Of a stretch of 64,000 nucleotides of DNA, positions 35,770-44,719 are shown one piece after another. Numbering within the stretch: the first letter of the stretch is position 1; the number at the start of each line of letters is the position of its first letter. Source of the DNA: CAWFPR01 sp963817635 (GTDB taxonomy: Bacteria > Acidobacteriota > Vicinamibacteria > Vicinamibacterales > 2-12-FULL-66-21); NCBI GenBank assembly GCA_963817635.1, contig CAWFPR010000032.1:186001-250000 (forward strand), given 5' to 3'. The notes beneath the pieces were generated by a model that made no database searches, was not told the DNA's origin, and worked only from the letters and a program-made list of their open reading frames with translations. The translations under genes and the position numbers were made by a program.

Positions 35770-36240
35770 GTGCCACGCCTGCGACAGATCTTCCGGACCT
35801 TCTTCCTCGTCGACATTCTCAAGGGGCTGTGGCTGACGTTGAAGTACACGCCGCAGCCGGCCTTCACGTTCCAGTATCCGGCCGAGCGCCGGCCCGTGGC
35901 GCCCCGTTTCCGCGGTGTGCTTCGCCTCCAGGTCGAACCCGAAACGGGCGCGCAGACCTGCATCGTCTGCGACCAGTGCGCCAAGGCGTGCCCCGATGAT
36001 CTGATCGTGCTCGGGGGGCACCGGGAACCTGGGCAGAAGATCAAGATCCTCGACTATTTCGACTTCAATCTGTCTCGCTGCAGCTTCTGCGGGTTGTGCG
36101 CCGAGGTGTGTCCGACCAAGCCCGTCAAGGCGCTCATCATGAGCGAGGATTACGAACTCGGCAGCTACAGCCGCGAGTCGCAGATCCTGCGCATCGACCA
36201 GATGTACGACGGCGTTCCGATCGAACAGTACACGCGCTAA
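35770..36240 (+). CDS. nuoI: NADH-quinone oxidoreductase subunit I
   Basis: 156 residues. Two 4Fe-4S motifs, CIVCDQCAKACP and CSFCGLCAEVCP, flanked by the family stretch SEDYELGSYSRESQ. Carries clusters N6a and N6b that pass electrons to NuoB. GTG start 3 nt after the nuoB stop, so the two are co-translated. The pairing of only B and I is unusual. Confidence 0.94.
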   Translation: MPRLRQIFRTFFLVDILKGLWLTLKYTPQPAFTFQYPAERRPVAPRFRGVLRLQVEPETGAQTCIVCDQCAKACPDDLIVLGGHREPGQKIKILDYFDFNLSRCSFCGLCAEVCPTKPVKALIMSEDYELGSYSRESQILRIDQMYDGVPIEQYTR

Positions 36241-36751
36241 GGGATAAGTCGTCGTCGCCGTCTTGCGGGTCCCGGGCCGTCAAGGCCCTGCGCGCCTCGA
36301 GCCGCTGCGCGCGGCGCGCATCCGCCTCGCGCGCGCGTTGCCGTTCTTCCTCAGTGTCCAGGATCAGCCCGGGCACCGGCAAGCGCTGGCCGTCCCGATC
36401 GATCGCCACGAAGGTCAGAAACGCCCGGCTCGTCATGCGGCGGATCCCTGTCAGCGTTTCCTCGGAAAAAACTTCCACCTCGACCTCGAGCGACGTGCTC
36501 CACGCGGCGGTGACTTTCGATCTGAGGATGATCAGGTCGCCGACCTTGATCGGGTGGAGGAACTGGAGACCATCGACGGCCGCCGTCACGAGGAGGCTGC
36601 GCGTGTGACGATGGCACGCGATGGCGCCGGCGATGTCGATGAGGTGCATCACCGTGCCTCCGAGGATGAACCCGAGAGGATTGGCATCGTTCGGCAGCAC
36701 GACCTGCACCATGTCGGTTGCGCTGTCGGCGGGGCGCTTGGGTATGAGCAC
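36137..36751 (-). CDS. Acyl-CoA thioesterase, hot-dog fold (YciA/BACH type)
   Basis: About 170-204 residues. The hot-dog core is clear: ANPLGFILGGTVMHLIDIAG, FLHPIKVGDLIILRSKV, SLEVEVEVFSEETLTG. It hydrolyses acyl-CoA. As written the C-terminus runs into nuoI on the other strand by 104 nt; a one-base shift near 36245-36260 gives a stop at 36240, so the true end is probably there. GTG start, 5 nt after the zinc-finger gene stop. Confidence 0.82.
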   Translation of the reverse strand: MLIPKRPADSATDMVQVVLPNDANPLGFILGGTVMHLIDIAGAIACHRHTRSLLVTAAVDGLQFLHPIKVGDLIILRSKVTAAWSTSLEVEVEVFSEETLTGIRRMTSRAFLTFVAIDRDGQRLPVPGLILDTEEERQRAREADARRAQRLEARRALTARDPQDGDDDLSLSACTVRSERRRTSGRCAGSATRGCSCRVRNPRS

Positions 36752-36755
36752 GGGA

Positions 36756-37007
36756 TCAGTTCTGACAGTTGCGGTCGATGAACGCCTTCAGCGTGCAGCG
36801 AAGCTCGGCCGGAAGGTCTTCCTCACGAATCGAACGCAGCAGGGAGATAGTGGACTGGTAGGTCTTCAGCTGCGCGACGCAGCGCGGGCAGCGGGCGAGG
36901 TGCTGTTCCAGCTGATCGTGCACCTCGGGCGGCAGGTGGTGCTCGACGAAATCGGCCAGCAGGGCCACGATGTCGGTGCAGCGACGGGACGGTGGCTCAG
37001 GGCTCAC
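36756..37007 (-). CDS. Zinc-finger (putative anti-sigma) protein
   Basis: 83 residues. HHLPPEVHDQLEQHLARCPRC contains the H-x3-C-x2-C zinc motif of the zf-HC2 group. No membrane segment and no sigma gene next to it, so its partner is unclear. It starts with GTG inside a GGCTCAG heptamer array, which codes its first residues (SPEPP). Overlaps nothing; the thioesterase follows after 4 nt. Confidence 0.78.
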   Translation of the reverse strand: MSPEPPSRRCTDIVALLADFVEHHLPPEVHDQLEQHLARCPRCVAQLKTYQSTISLLRSIREEDLPAELRCTLKAFIDRNCQN

Positions 37008-37021
37008 GGCTCGGACTCAGG
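36994..37021. repeat. Heptamer array GGCTCAG across the zinc-finger gene start
   Basis: GGCTCAG, GGCTCAC, GGCTCGG, ACTCAGG with an exact 7-nt period. The GTG start codon of the zinc-finger gene (37007-37005) lies in the second unit. Same family as at 14022 and 50175. Confidence 0.82.
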
Positions 37022-37045
37022 CGGCAGCGCTCAACGACGACGGGC

Positions 37046-37077
37046 CCTGGACGCAGGCGACGGCGCCTGCGTCCAGG
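37046..37077 (-). terminator. Perfect 14-bp hairpin after the barrel gene
   Basis: CCTGGACGCAGGCG (37046-37059), loop ACGG, CGCCTGCGTCCAGG (37064-37077). It lies 17 nt after the stop of the large minus-strand gene and before the next start. No U-run, so termination is not certain; it may protect the 3' end. Confidence 0.6.
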
Positions 37078-37093
37078 CTCTGAGCCTTGCCGC

Positions 37094-40000
37094 TTAGAAA
37101 TCGTATCCAATCCACACGGAGAATTTCGGCTTGCGGAACCACTTGCTGCCCGTGGTGCCGTCGGTGATGCCTTGGTACGCGAAGATGTAGTCTTCCCAGT
37201 CACGATTCAACAGTGTCCGCCACGACCAGTCGAAGTGGATCGGGAAGCCGAGCGCGAAGGTCTCGAGACCGATGCCGTAGGACGCCCGGCCGTCGAGGAG
37301 CTTCAGGCCCGTGATAGTGGCCGGATCGCCGTAGATCGGGTCGTATTGAAGCGTCGTGTAATTGGGCTCGAACCCGAGCAGCGGAGTAATCGTCACCGGG
37401 TCGCGCGACCAGACCTTCATGGGCACGCCCTCGTAGCCCGCCGCTCCGAAGTTGGCGAACGCGATGCCGCGCAGGCCGCCAATCACGCCGATCGGCGTGA
37501 GGGCCGCTTCGATCAGCGGGAACCGCAGTTCGGCGTCGAGGAAGAACGCCTTGTTGCCGAGGAACTCGAGGTAGTTGTATCCGCGCAGTTCCGAGTTGCC
37601 GCCGAAGTACAGGTACCCGGGGAACTCTCCCCAGCTCTTGAAGCCGCGGGCCCGGAACGCGAGCACGCCGTTGGTCGCCAGGCGCATGTAGTGCCGGACG
37701 TCGACGTCGGTCGTCTGCCGCGACAGCATCTTGCCCCAGCTGGGCGCGTACTCGGTACCCCAGCCGCATGGTGCTGCCGGCGAGCGGGCCGTACTCCCTG
37801 AAGACCGTCGTCTCCTGGACGAACGAGACGCCGAGCGGCATGAACGTGCCGTTCGAGAACAGGGTGCGGCCGTACTGCGCCTGCTGATACTGGTCAGCGA
37901 CTTGCTGGAGGCCCGGCTCGTTGTACTGCTGGCTGAACTGGAGGACGCCTGCCGAGAACTCGAGGCGGGCGTACCGGTTCAGCGGATAGATGCCGAAGCC
38001 CGTTGCGCCGCGTGCCGTCTGCGTGGCGATCGCCTGATCGCGGCTGAGATACGCGTACTGCGGATCGTAGAGGACCCCCGCGTTCTGGCCGTAGTAGAAC
38101 TGCGTCTGCGAATACCCCTGCAGCGCGTACTGCAGCCGCCGCGACAGGTTCACGTACGAGAACGACAGCGTCCGGTACTGCGACACGGACGAGGCGTAGA
38201 GGTTGAACTGCTTGTCCCCGAGCACGTCGGTGAAGGTGACCTGCGTGCCACCGAACAGATCGCCGCCGCTCGTGACGCCGACGTTGATTGGCGGGCGCCC
38301 CTCGAGGAAGAGCTTTTCGAAGGTGCCCTTCGTGCGGATGTTCTTCGGCACCAGCGTGTGGCTGATCGGCGCCTGGAAGTCGATGACCGGTCCGGGCGTG
38401 CCGAAGTCCGCGCTCGCGACGGTGTGAATCGGTTCCTCGCGCGGCAGCGTGTGGATGCCGTATTCACCCTTGTAGTAGGTGACGAACGCGATCTTCGCCG
38501 GCTTCTGGTCGTGCAGCACGATCGGCGAGACATTGCCGGTCAACGTGTCGGTGTATTGCTTCAGTTCGCCGTTCTTCAGGTTCAGCGTCCAGATGTTGTA
38601 GATGTCGCCGTTGCGCGCCACCTCGGGGTCGATGGGCTCGTTGGGATCCACGGCGGTCGAGGGGAAGACGATCGTGTCGTTGTCCACGAACTCCACCCCG
38701 CCATCGTCATGCGTGCCGAACGTGATCTGCGTCTTCTTGCCGGTGGCGAGATCCAGCTGGAACAGCTTGTCGTTGCCGCTGACGCGAGCCAGATAGATGA
38801 TGGACTTGCCGTCGGGCGCATACGTCGGCGCGAAATCGCCGAACGCGTCGTTGGTGAGGTTCTTCACCTCGCCGGTGTCGATGTTGACGGTGAAGATGTC
38901 GCCCACGGCGTTCTTGAGCGCCGAGAACGCCACTTCGTGGGCGTCGGGACTGAAGTCCGGCGACTCGGGAAGATCGACCGACTTCAGCTCGATCCGCTTC
39001 TCGATCTTCTTCGAGACGACGTTCTGGAGGATGAGCGTCTTGACCTTCTCGGTGCGCGCGAAGTAGGCGACCCGATCGCCGGCCGGTGACCACGACATCC
39101 ACGACACGGCGTTGTTCCGGAACCCGCCAGGCGTCGCGATGTACTCGTAGCCCTCGTCCTTGTTGAAGCCGCCGGTCAGGTTGCGAATCACCTTGCCGTC
39201 CTTCGTGGACATCAGGACGATGTCGAGTTCCTGGTCCTTGCGGTTACCCGCCGCCACGGCCATCAGGTCGCCCGAGGGCGAGGCCTCGATCGAGACGACG
39301 GCCACGTACGGGGTCTTCCCGCGCTTGGGTGCGAGGTCGCGCCCGTAGTCCATCGGCCGCTCCTTGTCGCGGAACGGCTTGAAGCGGTCCTTCAGGTATT
39401 TGTCGAACTGCTCGTCGAACTCCTCGGGCTTGAGGCGGAAGGCTTCCTCGTACGCGCTCTCGCCGCCTCCGATGACGGCCTTGCGCAGCGCAAACAGAAA
39501 CTGGCGCAGTCCCTCCTTGCCCCAGCGGGACTCGATGAACTCGAAGGCCGCGTGGCCGAGGTTGTAGGGCAGGCGCCCGTCAACGAACGCGACGCCCTGG
39601 AAATCGCTCATCGACGGCACGATGTCGGCGATGGCCGCGTCGCGGACCGTCATCAGGTCGAACGGCTGCCAGTAGCCGGTCATGTAATCCGACAGCCCCT
39701 CGTCGACCCACAGCGGCAGGCCTCGACGCAGGAGCGACCGCGGGATGATGTCGAACTCGAAGATGTGGGTCAGTTCGTGGGTGATGAGGCGGTAGAGCGC
39801 GTCGGACGGCTCGTCGATCGGCAGGACCATGCGGTCCCGGTACGGCTCGGCGAAGGCGAGGACGCCTTCCGGCAGCTCGCCGGGCTCGATGTTCTGCTGC
39901 TGGAACTCGCTTTGCGTCTTGTAAAGGACCAGCGGCACCTTGAATGCGAGGTCGTGCTTGAGGTCGGAGCTGACCTGCTGATACGCGCTCTCCGCGTAGG

Positions 40001-40232
40001 AGGTGACGCGTTCGAGATGCTGCTGGATCTCCGGGTAGTAGTAAATCTCGAAGTGGTCGGTCGTGTAGATCTTCCACTTGAAGTCGTCGTAGCGGACGCG
40101 GTTTTTCCCGAAGTACGGCACATACGGCGTCTGCGCGAAAGCCTCGCGGACGGCACCGCCGATGAAAACGAGCGCGAGAAGGGCTATCAGCCCACCGAAC
40201 GCCACGGTGCGGCGCAAACTGCGCGTGCGCAT
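37094..40232 (-). CDS. Peptidase-MA / TolB-like propeller / surface-antigen barrel protein (frameshift)
   Basis: About 1045 residues in three parts: a signal peptide and an N-terminal gluzincin peptidase region with HELTHIFEFD near residue 150 and LWVDEGLSDYMTGYW; a WD40-like propeller (SWSPAGDRVAYFARTEKVK, PDFSPDAHEVAFSAL, YAPDGKSIIYLARVSG); and a C-terminal Omp85-like barrel (GGNSELRGYNYLEFLGNKAF, ending VWIGYDF). One indel near 37745 splits the barrel. Likely anchored in the outer membrane with the peptidase in the periplasm. Whether it is active is unknown. Confidence 0.85.
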
Positions 40233-40567
40233 AGTTCACCTCGGAAACGGCAGCAGAAGGCAGGCAGCCCGGCTGCCCGAACGGCGGCGACATCAGGTCG
40301 TCGGCTGTTGTCGCCGATGTTACTGTAGCTAAGACGGTTGCCGCAACGTTGACGTCCCCGGACGCACGAGGCCGACGAGGAAGACCGCCCGCGTGCGGCC
40401 GGCAGCAAGGCCCGTACCTGACCCGGCCGTGGCGAACCCGGAGGAAAACGGCCGCGGCGCCGGCCGGGCGCCCTTCGAGTGTCCCCCGGCGCGAACGGCG
40501 GCGTCACCGATTTCGGCCATCTAGTACAATCTGTTGGAATAAAGGACCGCCCCGGCGGTGTTCTCTC
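40233..40567. other. Divergent intergenic region, about 335 bp
   Basis: Between the large barrel gene (minus) and the ECF sigma gene (plus). TACAGT on the minus strand near 40325 and TACAAT on the plus strand near 40515 are candidate -10 boxes. Small GC-rich hairpins are present. No coding evidence. Confidence 0.4.
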
Positions 40568-41176
40568 ATGTGGAACTCGCCGCGGCACGATCGAATGGTC
40601 TTCCGAAGACGTGCATCGACGCCAGCCGCGGACGACGGAGACGCCTTCGCCGCCGAGGCGCTGTCGTTTATCGACAGCCTGTATGGCACTGCCCTGCGAC
40701 TGACGCGCCACGCGCCGGATGCGGAGGACCTCGTCCAGGACACGTATCTGAAGGCGTTCCGGTCCTCGGCGCAGTTCCAGCGCGGCACGAACCTGAAGGC
40801 GTGGCTGTTCACGATCCTTCACAACACGTTTCGGAACATGCGGCGGCACGACGGGCGTAACCCGGTCGATGTGGACAGCGATGTCGTGGAGCACGCCGCC
40901 AATCGCTCGGTGCACGAACAGACACCGGAGCAGATCCTGACCCGGGCCACCCTGGACGCCGATCTGCAGGCGGCGCTCGACGCACTGCCCGATACGTTCC
41001 GCCAGGCCGTGTGGCTCCGGGACGTGGAGGAGCTGAGTTATGCGGAAATCGCCCAGGTGCTGAGCGTACCCATTGGCACGGTGATGTCGAGAATCTCGCG
41101 GGGTCGCCGCATGTTGTACGACCGGTTGTCCGCACACCCGGCCGGAGATCGAAGGCAGAAGGCCGATGTGGTGTGA
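40568..41176 (+). CDS. ECF sigma factor
   Basis: 202 residues. Region 2 (LTRHAPDAEDLVQDTYLKAF, then NLKAWLFTILHNTFRNMRR) and region 4 (LPDTFRQAVWLRDVEELSYA, VPIGTVMSRISRGRR) are complete. Starts at ATG 40568 after a GC-rich leader. It is followed by an anti-sigma gene and a thioredoxin-like gene, so the stimulus may be redox or envelope stress. Confidence 0.95.
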   Translation: MWNSPRHDRMVFRRRASTPAADDGDAFAAEALSFIDSLYGTALRLTRHAPDAEDLVQDTYLKAFRSSAQFQRGTNLKAWLFTILHNTFRNMRRHDGRNPVDVDSDVVEHAANRSVHEQTPEQILTRATLDADLQAALDALPDTFRQAVWLRDVEELSYAEIAQVLSVPIGTVMSRISRGRRMLYDRLSAHPAGDRRQKADVV

Positions 41177-41181
41177 TCGCC

Positions 41182-41936
41182 ATGAGTAAGTGCCGAGACC
41201 TCGAGCCACTCCTGGCGGCCTACGTCGATGGCGAGGCGCCGCCCGCCGAACGCGCGACGGTCGATGCCCACATCGGGCGCTGCCCGCCGTGCCGCGAGCG
41301 GCTTGCCGGTGAGCAGACCGCCCACGACGTACTCAGTGCCCATCGCGACAGCCTGCGCGCCAGCGCGCCCGAGCTCGCTCCGCGCGCGCTGCGCCGGCCA
41401 TCGGCAGGCCGCGCGGTTCGGCCGCTTCATGAGCCGGCGGCCATGGATCCCGCTGTCGCTGGCCGCGACAGTGTTCCTCGCCGTGGCCGGCGTCTTCGTC
41501 TTCGGCGCGAACAGCAGCGTCCAGGCGCTCGCCACCCAGCTCACGCTCGACCACGTCAAGTGCTTCAATCTGCTCCCCGCCAGGGCCGCCACGGCACCCG
41601 CTGCCGCCGGCGCGCGATGGGCGTCGGAACAGGGCTGGACATTGACGGTCCCGGCCAGTTCCGACTGCCCAGCAGCTCACGTTCATCTGCGTGCGCCGCT
41701 GTTTCGTGACCGAAGGCCGCGCCGCCCACCTCATGTACAAGTGGCGCGGCGAGCCGCTGTCCGTGTACGTCCTGCCGTCGGAGGGGCACCGCGGCCGTAT
41801 CCAGGAAGTGGTCGAGCGGTTCGGGCATGAGGCGGTGCTCTGGACGGACCGCGGGCGTACCTACGCGGTGCTCGCGCGCGGGCGCCCCGAAGACTTCGAC
41901 AATGTCGTACGCTATGTCAAGGCGAACGTGCGATGA
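41182..41936 (+). CDS. Anti-sigma factor with zinc finger and membrane anchor (two frameshifts)
   Basis: About 250 residues. The N-terminus MSKCRDLEPLLAAYVDGEAP, then HIGRCPPCRERL, is a zf-HC2 anti-sigma domain. After an indel near 41395 comes a membrane span (PLSLAATVFLAVAGVFVFGA), and after another near 41675 the periplasmic part (TEGRAAHLMYKWRGEPLSVY, VVRYVKANVR). The span places the finger in the cytoplasm, where it would hold the ECF sigma. Stop overlaps the next ATG (ATGA). Confidence 0.82.
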
Positions 41937-42514
41937 CGGAATCAACGGACACTCAGAAGGCTGGTGCGATGAATAGCCGATGGATCATTGCGATCGCCGC
42001 GACCGGAGCGGTGGCGCTCCTGACGGTACCGATGTTGATCAACGCGACGACACCGGCCAGTGCGCCAAAGCTCGCCTCTTCTCACGGCCCGGCGTGCGAG
42101 CCCGGCAAGATGGCGAAGCTCGATTTCTCGCTGAAGGATCCCAACGGGGGCACCCTCGAACTCGCCGACTATCGGGGCAAGGTCGTCCTGTTGAACTTCT
42201 GGGGAACCTGGTGCGGTCCCTGCAAGATGGAGATTCCCGGGTTCATCGAACTCCAGGAGCAGTATCGCGACAAGGGATTCGTGATCGTCGGTCTTGCGGT
42301 TGAAGACACACCCGAAGCGGTCAGGGCCTACGCCACGGAGGCGAAGATCAACTATCCACTGGCCATGGTGCAGGACGACGTCGAGGACACCTACGGACCC
42401 ATCTACGGCCTGCCGATGTCATTCCTGATCGCACGCGACGGCTCGATCTGCCGCACACATCTCGGGCCCATTTCGAAAGATGCCGCCGAGCAGGAGATCA
42501 GGGGGCTCATGTAG
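41933..42514 (+). CDS. TlpA-like thiol-disulfide oxidoreductase
   Basis: 193 residues. Membrane anchor/signal WIIAIAATGAVALLTVPML, then a thioredoxin fold with LLNFWGTWCGPCKMEIPGF (CGPC active site) and YGLPMSFLIARDG (cis-Pro loop). Predicted to face the periplasm and reduce or isomerise disulfides. It is coupled to the anti-sigma gene, so the sigma regulon probably responds to thiol or envelope stress. Confidence 0.9.
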   Translation: MTESTDTQKAGAMNSRWIIAIAATGAVALLTVPMLINATTPASAPKLASSHGPACEPGKMAKLDFSLKDPNGGTLELADYRGKVVLLNFWGTWCGPCKMEIPGFIELQEQYRDKGFVIVGLAVEDTPEAVRAYATEAKINYPLAMVQDDVEDTYGPIYGLPMSFLIARDGSICRTHLGPISKDAAEQEIRGLM

Positions 42515-42529
42515 TATGATCGCGAGAGG

Positions 42530-42751
42530 ATGTTGAAAGGGTTCACGCACGCGCACCTCGCCTGCGGCTGTCGCATCAGCTTTCGCGACGGCGTCGAGGG
42601 TAGTCCGGTCACAGTGGTCGTCGACCTGAAGGGTCCAGGCTGCCCGCTCTCCCTGCACGTGCGCGATCTCCCGCTGTTCGATCATCGCGAAGCCCTTCGG
42701 CCGTCCACCCGCCTGCTGCCGCCCAACGAGGAAGAGTACGAGGAGTCGTAG
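42530..42751 (+). CDS. Small hypothetical protein
   Basis: 73 residues, contains AHLACGCRISFRDG and a Pro-rich acidic tail (LLPPNEEEYEES). It lies 15 nt after the TlpA-like gene, same strand. Three cysteines might bind a metal. Family not recognised. Confidence 0.55.
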   Translation: MLKGFTHAHLACGCRISFRDGVEGSPVTVVVDLKGPGCPLSLHVRDLPLFDHREALRPSTRLLPPNEEEYEES

Positions 42752-42799
42752 GGTCAGTCGCTGATCGGCCTCGCCGGTCTCAACCGCAGGTCGTAGTCA

Positions 42800-42985
42800 C
42801 TATCGCTGGTCCCTGGTTGTTCCCCGCTCGCCCGGTGTTCTCACCCGACCCGATTCCCGCAGCGCCCCTCGCAACAGGAACTCGATCTGGCCGTTCAGGC
42901 TGCGCAGGTCGTCGTCTGCCCAGCGCTGAACGGCCTCGAGCACGGTCCGATCGATCCGAAGCAGGAATGGTTTGCGGTCCGCCAC
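42800..42985 (-). CDS. Arc-like small DNA-binding protein
   Basis: 61 residues. MADRKPFLLRIDRTVLEAVQ followed by RSLNGQIEFLLRGAL resembles the ribbon-helix-helix fold of Arc-type proteins. It follows the SPFH gene by 9 nt, as in other genomes where an SPFH gene carries such a tail gene. It might bind the palindrome upstream of that operon; that is inferred. Confidence 0.72.
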   Translation of the reverse strand: MADRKPFLLRIDRTVLEAVQRWADDDLRSLNGQIEFLLRGALRESGRVRTPGERGTTRDQR

Positions 42986-42994
42986 GCGCTGGCC

Positions 42995-43865
42995 CTATTG
43001 ATAGATCGTTCCAGTGTTGATGATCGGCTGCGTCGCGCGCTCGCCGCACAGGACGACGAGCAGGTTGCTCACCATCGCCGCCTTGCGCTCGTCGTCGAGC
43101 GCCACGATGCCGCGCTGTGACAGCATGTCGAGCGCCATCTGCACCATGCCCACCGCACCCTCCACGATGCGCTGCCGAGCGGCGATGATCGCGCCCGCCT
43201 GTTGCCGCTGCAGCATGGCCTGCGCGATTTCCGGCGCATACGCGAGATGGCTGATGCGTGCCTCGAGCACTTCGACGCCCGCACGGGCGAGCCGTTCCTG
43301 AATTTCGTTTTTCAGGTGCTCGGCGACCAGCGGCGGTGTTTCCGCGCAGGGACATCTGCGCCTCGTCGTGGGCATCGTAGGTGTACCTCGTCGCCAGATT
43401 GCGGAGGGCCGACTCGCTCTGGACCTTCACATAATTGTTGTAGTCATCGACCTGGAAGACGGCTTCGGCAGTGTCGATGACCTTCCACACCACGACTGCC
43501 GCAATCTCGATCGGGTTGCCCTCGTTGTCGTTGACCTTCAAGTGCGAGCTTTCGAAGTTGCGGACGCGCTGCGAAATCCGCCGCTTCGAGTAGAGCGGAT
43601 TGGCCCAGCGCAGCCCTGCCGTACGGACACTGCCGACGTAGTCCCCGAAGAACTGCAGGACCTTGGCCTCGTTGGGGTTGACGACGAAGAGGCCGGCCAG
43701 CAGGAAGATCGCAACCACCAGGACGGCGACCGAGCTGAACAACTCCACCACCGACCGGGATCGGAGTGCGTCGAACATCCCGTACCCGGAGAGCAGCGCG
43801 ACGGCGATCAGACCGAGAGCGATCGGGAGCCCGGGAAGAGCAGCGTATTCGCGTTCGCGGATCAT
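42995..43865 (-). CDS. SPFH-domain (stomatin/prohibitin-like) membrane protein (frameshift)
   Basis: About 289 residues. Two N-terminal membrane spans (LPIALGLIAVALLSGYGMF and VAVLVVAIFLLAGLFVV), then VNPNEAKVLQFFGDYVGSVR, AAVVVWKVIDTAEAVFQVDD and, after an indel near 43345, EIQERLARAGVEVLEARISH and AMLQRQQAGAIIAARQRIV. SPFH proteins form membrane microdomain scaffolds. AGGAGGT precedes the ATG at 43865. A long palindrome lies upstream. Confidence 0.87.
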
Positions 43866-43893
43866 GTTTGTTGCGACCTCCTCGCATTCACAA

Positions 43894-43921
43894 GATGTCA
43901 AAGTGATATCACTATGACATC
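43894..43921. promoter_or_regulatory. 28-bp near-perfect palindromic operator
   Basis: Outer arms GATGTCA (43894-43900) and TGACATC (43915-43921), inner core AGTGATATCACT, itself a perfect palindrome. Only one position breaks the symmetry. It is 28 nt upstream of the SPFH ATG. The size and symmetry fit a repressor site; the ribbon-helix-helix protein of the same operon is a candidate ligand. Confidence 0.7.
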
Positions 43922-43971
43922 GCAAAGTCAATACGGATGGAGTCGGTGGTTCGTTCCGGAGTTCGGCGCCG

Positions 43972-44719
43972 TCAATCGAAACCGATGCGGAGGTCGGCGA
44001 CCAGGGGCAGATGGTCCGAGGCGATCAGCGCCTTTCGCGAGCGGTTCAGCTCCATGCCCCTGACCTCGACGTGTCCTTCGTAATAGATATGGTCGAGGTG
44101 GAGAACCGGGAAGATTCCCGGGTACGTCCGCCGTCGCTTCAGATGGGCGTAGATATCGATGCTCTCGAACAGCGAGCTGAGCGTGGCGGTGGCCAGCCCG
44201 CGCATCCACTCGTTGAAATCTCCCAGGATGACCTTCGGACCGACGATGCGCCGGTCGTGAACGAAGGCGGCGAGCCGCTTTGCCTGGTATCGCCGCTCGA
44301 GGACCGCCGTGCCGAGGTGGACGTTGTAGATATGGAGGGGCTGTCCGGCGCCGATGTCCAGATCGGCACGCTGACACGCCCGCGGTTCGCAGGTGCGCCA
44401 CGAGAGGTCGGTACTGGCTGTGGTGCGCAATCGGAAATCGGCTGAGGATGACGTTGCCGAACAGGTTGTTGCGCAGGTGGCGCACCGAGGTCATCACCCA
44501 GCCCATGCCGAGTGCCGCCCCGATTTCCTCCGCCTGGCCGGCGCCCGATGGCCCGGCGCCGATAACCTCCTGGAGCGCCACGACATCCGCACCCAGATCA
44601 CGGATGACCTCGGCTGCCCGCGAGGGCACCGTCCGCCTGTCCATGCCGCGGCAGCGATGGATGTTGTAGGTGGCGATCCGGACGTCCACGTACCGGCGCG
44701 CGGCTTTCGGCTCGGTCAC
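43972..44719 (-). CDS. Endonuclease/exonuclease/phosphatase family protein (YbhP-like, frameshift)
   Basis: About 248 residues. EEP catalytic motifs: IATYNIHRCRGMD, VVALQEVIGAG, after an indel near 44400 HIYNVHLGTAVLERRYQAKR, ILGDFNEWMRG, LDHIYYEGH and ASDHLPLVADL. Hydrolyses a phosphodiester; in the E. coli pair ybhP-clsB the same type of protein is encoded next to a cardiolipin synthase. The GTG at 44719 overlaps the upstream stop by four bases (GTGA). Confidence 0.83.

Noticed and set aside
36137..36240. True 104-nt antisense overlap of thioesterase and nuoI
   Set aside because: A one-base shift yields a stop exactly at the nuoI end, so the overlap is probably an error.
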